Assembly: GCA_937927445.1 (NCBI GenBank)
Contig: CALAOB010000156.1
Location: forward strand, 1-27,028
Reading direction: 5' to 3'
Source of the DNA: an uncultured Oribacterium sp.
GTDB taxonomy: Bacteria; Bacillota; Clostridia; Lachnospirales; Lachnospiraceae
DNA: 27,028 bases
Shown: positions 7,814-14,513 of the stretch, one piece after another
Layout of the letters: every line of letters begins with the position of its first letter
Position numbering within the stretch: the first letter of the stretch is position 1
Notes under the pieces: model-generated
The model's database searches: none
Seen by the model: the letters and a program-made list of their open reading frames with translations, nothing else
What the model was told of the DNA's origin: nothing
Translations under genes and position numbers: made by a program

Positions 7814-9532
7814 ATGTTTTGTACGAATTGTGGACAGAAAATCGAAGACGGCATGAAGTTCTGCCCGAACTGCGGTCAGCCGGTGACGCCGGAAGCCTTA
7901 GCCGCGGCCAATGCTTGTGCCCTGAGCACAGATGATGCAGCCGCGGAGACAGTGGAAACCGCTGCTGCGAGCACAGCCCCGGAAGACACGCCGGCAGCAG
8001 CCGATGTAGAAACTTCAGCGGAGAGTGCGCCGGCAGGGCCGATGGATGAAGCCTCCGCCGCACCGGCAGCCGATTCGGCGAGTGAGATGCCGGCAGAAAA
8101 AGCATCAGCAGACACGACGGCAGAAACGCCGCTCGGCAACACGACGGAGCAGTATAAGCGCCGCCTCGAGGAGGGACATGCCGCGTCCGGTACCGAGGGG
8201 AATACCTCGGGTGCCGCGCATAGTACGCAGGCCGGTGCCGCCGCTGGCACACAGTCGAGCAGCAGCTCAGATCAGGCTCAGCCGAACAGCGGCACCACTC
8301 GTCAGCAGACGCCGCCACCGGTGAACCACGGTCCTGCCGTGAACGGCATCCCGTCCGAGCCGGACGGCAATGGCACGATCCGCACGGTCGGCCTCATCCT
8401 GCTGGTCCTCACGGTGCTGTTTGCCGTGCCGCAGATCTGGAGCACCATCGCTTCCTTCTTCCGCATCATCCAGAACCTGTTCAGCTTCAGCTATCACGGT
8501 TTCGTGAACCTCATATACAGCTTCCTGAACTTCATCCTGAACGTCGTGAAGCTTGCCGGCTACGGCTTCATCGGCGGCGGCCTGTACCTCGTCTGGAAGA
8601 AGTGGTCCGACCGTGATGCTGAGCCGCTCCTCATGACCGTCATCGCCGGTGGCGTCGTGCTCGTGCTTGAAGCCCTGCTCCGCGGCATCATCTCGGCCAT
8701 TTTCCACCGCTACTATGCGATCGGCAGCGTCAGCTGGGGCATCGGCTTCGCCATCCTCGCCATCGTGCTGCTCGTCGTGCTGATCACCCAGAAGCAGTTG
8801 AATCCATTCGCCGGTCTCTCCGGAAACCTCGCTGACGGACTCCGCCGCGACCTGGACCGCGTGACCAACCTCGCGCAGGGGAAGAACAGCGGCTATGACA
8901 CGAACACCTTCGGCAGCAGTGACGCTCAGGCTGCGGGCACCAATGCATCAAACGCGAAGGCATATGGCGCTGCGGGCGACAGCATTGGCGCACAGAACGG
9001 TGCCGCAGACCACAGCACTGCGGGTGGACCGACCAGTGGTGCTGACCATGGCAACGGAGGAACGCAGACTGCGAATGCAGACGGAAACTTCAACCGCTAC
9101 TACCAGTCGCAGAGCCAGCCGGGCGGCGGTTACACCGGCCCGCTGAAGACGGATCGAAGCCTCGTGCTCTATATCCTGCTCGGTTTCCTGACCTGCGGCA
9201 TCTACCAGCTGTATGTGTTCTACACCATCATGCGCGATGTCAATGTCGCCTGCGACGGGGATGGCCGGCACACGCCGGGACTCCTCGAGTTCATCCTCTT
9301 CGGCATCCTGACCTGCGGCATCTACGACCTTTACTGGTTCTACAGCGTCGGCAACCGACTCGCGGATAACGCGCCGCGCTACGGCCTCCACTTCCAGGAG
9401 AACGGCACCACGCTCCTCCTCTGGATGCTCATCGGCTCGCTGCTCTGCTTCATCGGCAGCTACGTCGGCATCTACTTCCTGCTGAATAACGTGAACGCCA
9501 TCTGCAACGCGTACAACCAGCAGCGCAGTTAA
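7814..9532 (+). CDS. Zinc-ribbon membrane protein with C-terminal DUF4234 domain
   Basis: 572-aa protein starting at ATG 7814, preceded by GGAGGTG at optimal spacing; the same frame is open further upstream but lacks a start signal. Residues 3-20 form a four-Cys zinc ribbon (CTNC and CPNC). A long low-complexity A/S/E/T/G linker (~25-185) follows, then hydrophobic segments (~190-330), a second G/N/A/Q-rich linker (~355-440), and a C-terminal DUF4234 domain (~448-570). The DUF4234 domain shows its duplicated element LTCGIYQLYVFY and LTCGIYDLYWFY. Zinc ribbon plus DUF4234 is a known architecture of unknown function in Firmicutes; a role in membrane sensing or scaffolding is only a guess. It follows the DUF2752 gene and ends at a terminator. 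The linkers hold two of the window's GCATTGGC octamers. Confidence 0.85.
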   Translation: MFCTNCGQKIEDGMKFCPNCGQPVTPEALAAANACALSTDDAAAETVETAAASTAPEDTPAAADVETSAESAPAGPMDEASAAPAADSASEMPAEKASADTTAETPLGNTTEQYKRRLEEGHAASGTEGNTSGAAHSTQAGAAAGTQSSSSSDQAQPNSGTTRQQTPPPVNHGPAVNGIPSEPDGNGTIRTVGLILLVLTVLFAVPQIWSTIASFFRIIQNLFSFSYHGFVNLIYSFLNFILNVVKLAGYGFIGGGLYLVWKKWSDRDAEPLLMTVIAGGVVLVLEALLRGIISAIFHRYYAIGSVSWGIGFAILAIVLLVVLITQKQLNPFAGLSGNLADGLRRDLDRVTNLAQGKNSGYDTNTFGSSDAQAAGTNASNAKAYGAAGDSIGAQNGAADHSTAGGPTSGADHGNGGTQTANADGNFNRYYQSQSQPGGGYTGPLKTDRSLVLYILLGFLTCGIYQLYVFYTIMRDVNVACDGDGRHTPGLLEFILFGILTCGIYDLYWFYSVGNRLADNAPRYGLHFQENGTTLLLWMLIGSLLCFIGSYVGIYFLLNNVNAICNAYNQQRS

Positions 9533-9612
9533 AGTTTATGGGGGCAGACTCATTGTCCTCCCGGAAGTTTATAGGATGACTCATCCGGCGACCCCTCGAT
9601 ATGATTTCATCA

Positions 9613-9639
9613 CCCTCCGCCATGCGCGGAGGGCTTTTT
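9613..9639 (+). terminator. Rho-independent terminator of the DUF2752/DUF4234 operon
   Basis: CCCTCCGC (9613-9620) and GCGGAGGG (9626-9633) form a perfect 8-bp stem with a CATGC loop, followed by C and TTTTT (9635-9639). Confidence 0.85.
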
Positions 9640-9703
9640 GTCGCATGAGCCATTACAATTTCCTTAATTATGCGCGTTCACAGAGTTTTCATGGATGTCA
9701 TGA

Positions 9704-9709
9704 TATAAT
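9704..9709 (+). promoter_or_regulatory. Possible -10 box for the CXXC/4Fe-4S genes
   Basis: TATAAT in the context TGATATAATATG, about 40 bp before ATG 9748 and after the preceding terminator. The nearest -35-like TTCACA (9677-9682) is 21 bp away, so the promoter is plausible but not consensus. Confidence 0.4.
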
Positions 9710-9747
9710 ATGAAAACATTGGTTCAGAGCATGCAGAGAGAAAGAAT

Positions 9748-9930
9748 ATGATGCATGCCCTCAAAAAGAAGGGAGTACTGCGTTTGTTTAGAATAAATAA
9801 AACTGTGCTGCAGCTCGTCCTGCTCGCGATCGGTGTCGCGATGCTGAGCTTCGGGGCGCTGCGTGGTGAAGCCGATACCGTCCTGGCGAAGGCGATTCGA
9901 TTATGTCTGGAGTGTGTCGGCATTGGATAA
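9748..9930 (+). CDS. CD1871A-family CXXC motif mini-protein
   Basis: 60-aa protein: a basic N-terminus, one transmembrane helix (LVLLAIGVAMLSFGAL), then RGEADTVLAKAIRLCLECVGIG ending in a C-L-E-C motif. This is the pattern of the small CD1871A family (GxxRGE...VLxKAxxICLECIGIG), normally encoded directly upstream of a 4Fe-4S membrane protein, as here. A TTG start at 9784, 7 bp after AAGGGAG, would give a 48-aa product closer to the family's usual length; ATG 9748 has a weaker AGAGAG site. The CXXC is probably a redox or metal-binding site handing electrons to or from its neighbour; this is inferred from context. Its last codons carry the ribosome binding site of the next gene. Confidence 0.8.
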   Translation: MMHALKKKGVLRLFRINKTVLQLVLLAIGVAMLSFGALRGEADTVLAKAIRLCLECVGIG

Positions 9931-10816
9931 GAAAACATCAAATTCAAAAATCATCAGCCGTTTCCGCGGCTGGATCCAGGCGGCGGCGACCCTGCTCACG
10001 AATCTCCACCTGCCGAACTTCCGGACGGGCCGCATCTACCAGGGGCAGGGCAAGATCGCCTGCGTCCCGGGCCTCAACTGCTATTCCTGCCCGGCGGCGT
10101 CCGGCGCGTGCCCGATCGGTGCCTTCCAGGCCGTGGTCGGTTCGTCGAGCTTCCGCTTTTCCTACTACATCACCGGCTTCCTGATCCTCCTCGGCGTGCT
10201 GCTCGGCCGCTTCATCTGCGGCTTCCTGTGCCCGTTCGGTTGGTTCCAGGAGCTGCTGCACAGGCTTCCGGGGAAGAAGCTCTCGACGAAAAAGCTGAAG
10301 CCGCTCACCTACATGAAGTACCTCGTGTTGCTCCTCATGGTGGTGCTGCTCCCGGCCTTCGCGGTCGACGAGCTCGGTATGGGCGACCCGTTTTTCTGTA
10401 AGTACCTCTGCCCGCAGGGCGTACTCGAGGGCGCGATTCCGCTTTCGCTGGCCAACGTCGGCATCCGCTCGGCGCTCGGTCCGCTTTTCCGCTGGAAGCT
10501 GCTCATCCTGGTCGGGATCGTTGTCCTGAGCATCCTCATTTACCGCCCGTTCTGCAAGTGGATCTGCCCGCTCGGCGCCTTCTACGCGCTCATGAATCGC
10601 GTGTCGCTGCTTACGATCGAGGCCAATGCTGAGACCTGCATTTCCTGCGGGAGGTGCGCAAAAGCCTGTGAGATGGACGTCGACATCCTGAAGTCGCCGA
10701 ACCACGCGGAGTGCATCCGCTGCGGCAAGTGCATCAGCGCCTGCCCGACCGACGCGCTTCACTTCCGCTATGGCTTCGGCGAAAAGAAGCAGGCGGATAC
10801 AAAATTACACAAATGA
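9923..10816 (+). CDS. 4Fe-4S polyferredoxin-like membrane protein (NapH/YccM-like)
   Basis: 297-aa membrane iron-sulfur protein. A Cys-rich segment near residue 45 (CYSCPAASGACPIG) comes first. Transmembrane helices alternate with C-x3-CP motifs (CGFLCPFG, CKYLCPQG, CKWICPLG) of the NapH/NosR/YccM type. The C-terminus has two ferredoxin 4Fe-4S motifs (CISCGRCAKACEMD and CIRCGKCISACPTD). I chose TTG 9923: GGAGTG lies 8 bp upstream and the start overlaps the CXXC gene stop, so the two are translationally coupled. The ATG at 9863 would place 60 nt inside that gene without a site. Homologues pass electrons between the quinone pool or cytoplasmic donors and extracytoplasmic redox proteins. A TlpA-like thioredoxin downstream suggests a trans-membrane thiol-reducing route. 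The stop codon lies inside the first unit of repeat array 1. Confidence 0.88.
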   Translation: MDKKTSNSKIISRFRGWIQAAATLLTNLHLPNFRTGRIYQGQGKIACVPGLNCYSCPAASGACPIGAFQAVVGSSSFRFSYYITGFLILLGVLLGRFICGFLCPFGWFQELLHRLPGKKLSTKKLKPLTYMKYLVLLLMVVLLPAFAVDELGMGDPFFCKYLCPQGVLEGAIPLSLANVGIRSALGPLFRWKLLILVGIVVLSILIYRPFCKWICPLGAFYALMNRVSLLTIEANAETCISCGRCAKACEMDVDILKSPNHAECIRCGKCISACPTDALHFRYGFGEKKQADTKLHK

Positions 10817-11130
10817 GAGTGTTTCGGAAAACCAGCATTGTTACGAAAACGGGTTTTAACACACAATAAGAATCTTCACGGAAATAGCATTGCTGAAAAT
10901 TTACAAACATGAGCGTTTCAGAAAAACAGCATTGCCAGAAATTTACAAACAAAAGTTTTCTCGGAAAACAGCATTGTCGGGAAACAGTTTTTTAACACAA
11001 AATGCAGGTATTCATAGATTCAGCATTGTTTTCCGACAATGCTGAATACTGAAAAAGGTGCTGTTTGCAAACGCTGACAATGCTGATTTTTGAAAAACCT
11101 ATCTACTGTGAAAATAAGTAATGTGGATTT
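10804..11130. repeat. Array 1 of ~41-bp AGCATTG-core repeats, head-to-head
   Basis: AT-rich array of degenerate units around the core AGCATTG. Forward cores start at 10834, 10886, 10928, 10970 and 11022. Reverse cores (CAATGCT, or TAATGTG for the last) start at 11037, 11078 and 11119. Intervals are 52, 42, 42, 52, then 41 and 41 bp. Units 2 and 3 agree at about 31 of 42 positions and share GCATTGC, then ATTTACAAACA, then GAAAAAC or GAAAAC. The first unit overlaps the last codons of the 4Fe-4S gene. This fills the whole 10,817-11,179 gap except the last ~50 bp before the TlpA gene. The same family occurs at 23160-23545. Not CRISPR: units are degenerate throughout, with no constant-repeat/unique-spacer alternation. 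Confidence 0.85.
11018..11047. other. Perfect hairpin at the orientation switch of array 1
   Basis: ATTCAGCATTGT (11018-11029) and ACAATGCTGAAT (11036-11047) are perfect 12-bp arms around TTTCCG. This is where forward units meet reverse units. There is no T tract after it (ACTGAAAAAGG), so a simple terminator is unlikely. It could be a cruciform or RNA processing structure, or just the dyad of the repeat element. Confidence 0.8.
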
Positions 11131-11179
11131 TGGGAAAGGGTTTGCTTGTGAAAAACCAAAATATCAAATATAGAAAGAA

Positions 11180-12217
11180 ATGGAAAGAAAAATGAGAAAA
11201 ACAAGAATGACGAAAATCGAAACTTTCGCCCTTGCTTTTGTTCTGAGCCTGAGCCTCGCGGCATGTGGTGGCACGAATACGAAGAGTACAGTGGCTGAGA
11301 CGACAGCGGCGGAAGGTGCAGAAAGCGCCGGCGGAAGCATTGGCACTGGAAACGCGGCGGACCTCGCGACGCTGATGGCGGAGGAGCCGGGGGATGCCCG
11401 CGCGGCGGTCGAGCTCTACCAGGCGCTGATGGCGCAGGAAAACGTGATCCTCGGTGAGGACAGCGCGCTCTGGGAGAAGGTGTTCCTTTCCATCGACAAG
11501 GATAGTCAGACGCTCGATGAGGGCGCGGATTACGGCGACTACCTCCTGAAGGCGATCGACGGCGCGAAGGCGCAGTTCTCGGCGGATGAGCTCGCGCGCC
11601 TGAACGCGGCAGCGGAGAAGATCAAGCAGATCGAGGGGAAGCTCAGCGCGCTCGAGGAGAAGTATCCGGACTGTGCCACCCAGCCGGACGACAGCGCGAG
11701 TACCGGTGCCGCAGGTGACAGTGTAAACGCGGCGACAGCCGGGACGACGAGCGACAGCAGCGCAGACGCCTTCCCGAGCTTCGAAGGCCAGGACCTTGGC
11801 GGCAACCCGGTCGACAGCGCGACGCTTTTCTCGAACAACGCCGTCACCGTCGTCAACTTCTGGTTCACCACATGTAAGCCTTGCGTCGGCGAGCTGCCGG
11901 ACCTCGAGGCGCTCCATCAGGAGCTCGTGAAGAAGGGCGGTGCCGTGATCGGCATCAATGCCTTCACCCTCGACGGCAGCACGAAGGACACGAACGAAGC
12001 GAAGTCCGTCCTCGAGCAGCAGGGTGTGACCTACCAGAACATCTGGTTCGCGTCGAACAGCGACGCCGGCCTCTTCACCGCCGGCCTCTACGCCTTCCCG
12101 ACCACCTACGTCGTCGACCGGAACGGCCGCATCGTCGGTGACCCGATCGTCGGCGCTATCTCCTCCGACGCACAGCAGAAGAAGCTGAACGCCCTCATCG
12201 ACCAGGCCCTGTCTTAA
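11180..12217 (+). CDS. TlpA/ResA-like thioredoxin-fold lipoprotein
   Basis: 345-aa secreted lipoprotein. A basic N-terminus and hydrophobic stretch end in the lipobox LAAC (Cys29), followed by an S/T/A/G/E-rich linker. A helical region (~55-165) and a second linker (~167-195) precede the thioredoxin fold (~195-345). The active site is FTTCKPCVGELP (Cys232, Cys235), and the cis-proline loop is FPTTYVVDRNG. TlpA-type proteins reduce or isomerise disulfides outside the membrane. Together with the CXXC mini-protein and the 4Fe-4S protein upstream, it probably forms an extracytoplasmic thiol-redox chain. ATG 11192 (GGAAAG upstream) is an equally possible start; both leave the lipobox intact. It is separated from its presumed partners by repeat array 1. 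Confidence 0.88.
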   Translation: MERKMRKTRMTKIETFALAFVLSLSLAACGGTNTKSTVAETTAAEGAESAGGSIGTGNAADLATLMAEEPGDARAAVELYQALMAQENVILGEDSALWEKVFLSIDKDSQTLDEGADYGDYLLKAIDGAKAQFSADELARLNAAAEKIKQIEGKLSALEEKYPDCATQPDDSASTGAAGDSVNAATAGTTSDSSADAFPSFEGQDLGGNPVDSATLFSNNAVTVVNFWFTTCKPCVGELPDLEALHQELVKKGGAVIGINAFTLDGSTKDTNEAKSVLEQQGVTYQNIWFASNSDAGLFTAGLYAFPTTYVVDRNGRIVGDPIVGAISSDAQQKKLNALIDQALS

Positions 12218-12223
12218 GAATTT

Positions 12224-12244
12224 CGTAAGGGGGTCTGACCCCAT
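12224..12244. repeat. 21-bp dispersed palindromic repeat, copy 2
   Basis: A GTAA prefix, then GGGGGTCTGACCCC and ATA; 19 of 21 positions match the copy at 7247-7267. It lies 6 bp after the TlpA-like gene stop and 18 bp before the nucleosidase start. The core GGGGTC-T-GACCCC could act as a short hairpin between the two genes. Confidence 0.6.
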
Positions 12245-12262
12245 AAACTGAAGGGATGCAAC

Positions 12263-13309
12263 ATGATTCACATTTTCACCGCACTTTATCCGGAGGCGAA
12301 GCCGCTGATCCAGGCGCTCTGCTTGAAAAAACGCGCCGCCCAGACGCACTACCAGCAGTTCCGCTCCGAGGAGGGGGACCTCAGTCTGACCATCACCGGG
12401 GTGGGGCCAATGCAGGCGGCCGCCGTGACGGCCTCGGTCCTCACGGATTTCGACGCCGGAGCGCAGGATCAGCTGCTCTCGCTCGGCACCGCAGCCCGGT
12501 TGATACAGCGCGAATATTCAGAACGAAGCGAGGCCGCACGGGCGCAGGCAGAAAGCAGTGAAACAGCAGAAGCAGTGCGTAAGAATATTTCCGACGAACG
12601 ATTGGAAAAAACTGCGTCGATGTATCATATCCATCGAATCACGGATGCTGCCACGAAGCGCGATTTTTATCCGGATATGCTTCTGAACACGGACCTTCCG
12701 GAGGCCTCGCTGATCACTGGAGCGAAGCTCCTCACGGCACAGGACACGTGGGCGCAGGTGGATACGCAGCGAGATAAGAAATCCCGGCAGGGCATGCTCG
12801 CTGACCGCCTCGCTGCTCCGCTGCTCTACGACATGGAAGCCGCCGCGGTCTACCAGGCGGCGTCGATGTTCCTCGGACCGCATCAGATGAACTTCCTGCG
12901 CATCGTGACGGATCATGGACTGAGCGAAGCGGAAGCTGACGATCCTCGCTCCCTCGCGGCACATGTCACCGCCTGCGTCGAGCAGCAGGTGGATACCATC
13001 GTCGCGGTGGTGGATAAACTCCGTGCACTGACGGCGGCGGAGGCCGCCGGGCATCATGTACTCACGGAAAACGAGCGGCAGCTGGTGGATAAACTCATCG
13101 TCGATGCGCATTTTTCGAAGGTGATGGCGGATGAATGTGTACAGCTCATCCGTTACGCAGCGCTCAGTCAGCTCGACTGGCAGCAGCCGATCGCGACACT
13201 CTACGCGGAGGGCCTTGTGCCGACCCGCGATAAGCGCGCCGGGAAGATCATCCTGGAGCGTTACCTCAGGGCGCGTATCCTTGATGATACCTGTGAAGAT
13301 AGAGGATGA
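12263..13309 (+). CDS. Nucleoside phosphorylase/MTA-SAH nucleosidase-like protein with C-terminal extension
   Basis: 348-aa protein of the purine-nucleoside-phosphorylase/MTAN fold. The N-terminal strand IHIFTALYPEAKPLIQ and the ITGVGPMQAAA turn match the family's first strand and Gxx(G/P) loop. LLYDMEAAAVYQAA (Glu192) is the substrate-binding M-E motif, and FLRIVTDHG corresponds to the late RxISD strand. A poorly conserved stretch (~80-115) replaces the usual GTAGG region. Residues ~250-348 form a helical extension, H-V-L-T-E-N-E-R onward, not part of a normal MTAN (~230 aa). An AAGGGATG site precedes ATG 12263. It lies just upstream of an SPL-family radical SAM gene, so it may remove SAM-derived by-products (5'-deoxyadenosine or MTA) or act on a nucleoside lesion product. 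Substrate not determined. Confidence 0.72.
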   Translation: MIHIFTALYPEAKPLIQALCLKKRAAQTHYQQFRSEEGDLSLTITGVGPMQAAAVTASVLTDFDAGAQDQLLSLGTAARLIQREYSERSEAARAQAESSETAEAVRKNISDERLEKTASMYHIHRITDAATKRDFYPDMLLNTDLPEASLITGAKLLTAQDTWAQVDTQRDKKSRQGMLADRLAAPLLYDMEAAAVYQAASMFLGPHQMNFLRIVTDHGLSEAEADDPRSLAAHVTACVEQQVDTIVAVVDKLRALTAAEAAGHHVLTENERQLVDKLIVDAHFSKVMADECVQLIRYAALSQLDWQQPIATLYAEGLVPTRDKRAGKIILERYLRARILDDTCEDRG

Positions 13310-13379
13310 AAAAGCGGTCGATGCGCACCACCCATGTCGTGGTCGCCTGCATTGGCCAGATAAAGAGAAGGGAAACAGT

Positions 13380-14402
13380 ATGCAAGGGGATTTTCTGAAC
13401 CCGCCATTTTCACATATCTACATCGAGCGGGAGGTCGACGCGGATCCGCGCTGGCGGGCGCGGGCGGAGCAGATCCTGCAGCACTTTCCGCGGGCGAGCT
13501 GCATCCCGATCGAGCACTATAAGGACGTTTTCAACCGGCGGCACCAGAGCTACCCGGCGCAGCATCGCACGCAGGCGCTGATCCTCGCGGTGAAGCATGG
13601 CAGCTCCGTCTATCCGGGCGCGCCGGTGTGCCAGAGCATGGGCAACGAGCACTTCTACTACGCGAGCTCGATGATGAACTGCCTGTTCGACTGCGAGTAC
13701 TGCTACCTGAAGGGCATGTACCCGTCCGGCAATCTCGTGATTTTCCTGAACCTGGAGGACATCTTCGCGGAGGTCGAGGCCCTGCTTCGGCAGCACCCGG
13801 TCTACCTCTGCATCTCCTATGACACGGACCTCCTCGCGATCGAGCCGCTCTGCGGCTACGTGAAGGCCTGGACCGAATTCACCGCCGCACACCCCGATCT
13901 CAGCATTGAGATCCGCACGAAGTCCGGCAGCGAGCGCCTCTGGGAGGGCCTCAACCCCTGCCCGCGGAACATTTTCGCCTTCACGCTGTCGCCGGACTAC
14001 ATCGTCTCGCACTATGAGCACCGGACCGGCACCCTCACCCAGCGGCTCGCAAGCATTCGCCGCGGCATGGAGCGCGGCTTCACGATCCGCCTCTGCTTCG
14101 ACCCGATGATCGCCTGCCCGGACTGGCGCACGGTCTACGGCGGGATGGTCGACGAGGTGCTCCGCACGATTCCGATCTCGGCGGTGCGCGACGTCAGCCT
14201 CGGCAGCTTCCGCCTGAGCGACAGCTACCTACGGCTCATGCGCCGGAACATGCCGGACAGCGCCGTCGTCCAGTACCCGTACGTCAATCAGAACGGCGTC
14301 TACCATTATGGCGCGGAACTGACGGAGGAGATGGAGCGCTTCATGCTGGAGCGCCTCACGACCGTCCTGCCGCGCGAGCGGATCTTCCGCTGGGAGAGCT
14401 GA
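13380..14402 (+). CDS. SPL-family radical SAM protein (spore photoproduct lyase-like)
   Basis: 340-aa protein. The radical SAM cluster motif C-x3-C-x2-C is C101-LFD-C105-EY-C108, in MNCLFDCEYCYLKGMYPSGN, the SPL-type context, followed by LVIFLNLEDIF. A later segment CISYDTDLLAIEPL matches the region around the hydrogen-donor Cys of B. subtilis SPL. Further on come IEIRTKSG, the FTLSPDYI strand, and ERGFTIRLCFDPMIA, all typical of the family. True SPL reverses the 5-thyminyl-5,6-dihydrothymine lesion in germinating spores. Many clostridial homologues are annotated only as SPL family. I chose ATG 13380, with GGGA about 7 bp before it; the frame is open further upstream only because it overlaps the nucleosidase gene. 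Flanked by a nucleosidase and an SDR in the same direction. Confidence 0.85.
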   Translation: MQGDFLNPPFSHIYIEREVDADPRWRARAEQILQHFPRASCIPIEHYKDVFNRRHQSYPAQHRTQALILAVKHGSSVYPGAPVCQSMGNEHFYYASSMMNCLFDCEYCYLKGMYPSGNLVIFLNLEDIFAEVEALLRQHPVYLCISYDTDLLAIEPLCGYVKAWTEFTAAHPDLSIEIRTKSGSERLWEGLNPCPRNIFAFTLSPDYIVSHYEHRTGTLTQRLASIRRGMERGFTIRLCFDPMIACPDWRTVYGGMVDEVLRTIPISAVRDVSLGSFRLSDSYLRLMRRNMPDSAVVQYPYVNQNGVYHYGAELTEEMERFMLERLTTVLPRERIFRWES

Positions 14403-14513
14403 GATCTTCCGGCGCTTCGGCCAATGCAGTCGACCAGTACGCCGGGACCCGCTCCCGACGTTACGGCGCCGATGCATCCTCGAAACCCTGCAACGTACAG
14501 AAAGAGATATATT

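Noticed and set aside
9923..10816. Full FeS-dependent respiratory complex (Rnf or Nap) in this region
   Set aside because: Only the NapH/YccM-like subunit is present; no catalytic or other complex subunits flank it.
10804..11130. CRISPR array interpretation of the repeats
   Set aside because: The whole ~41-bp unit is degenerate and similar between units. There is no constant repeat alternating with unique spacers, orientation flips inside the array, and no cas genes are nearby.
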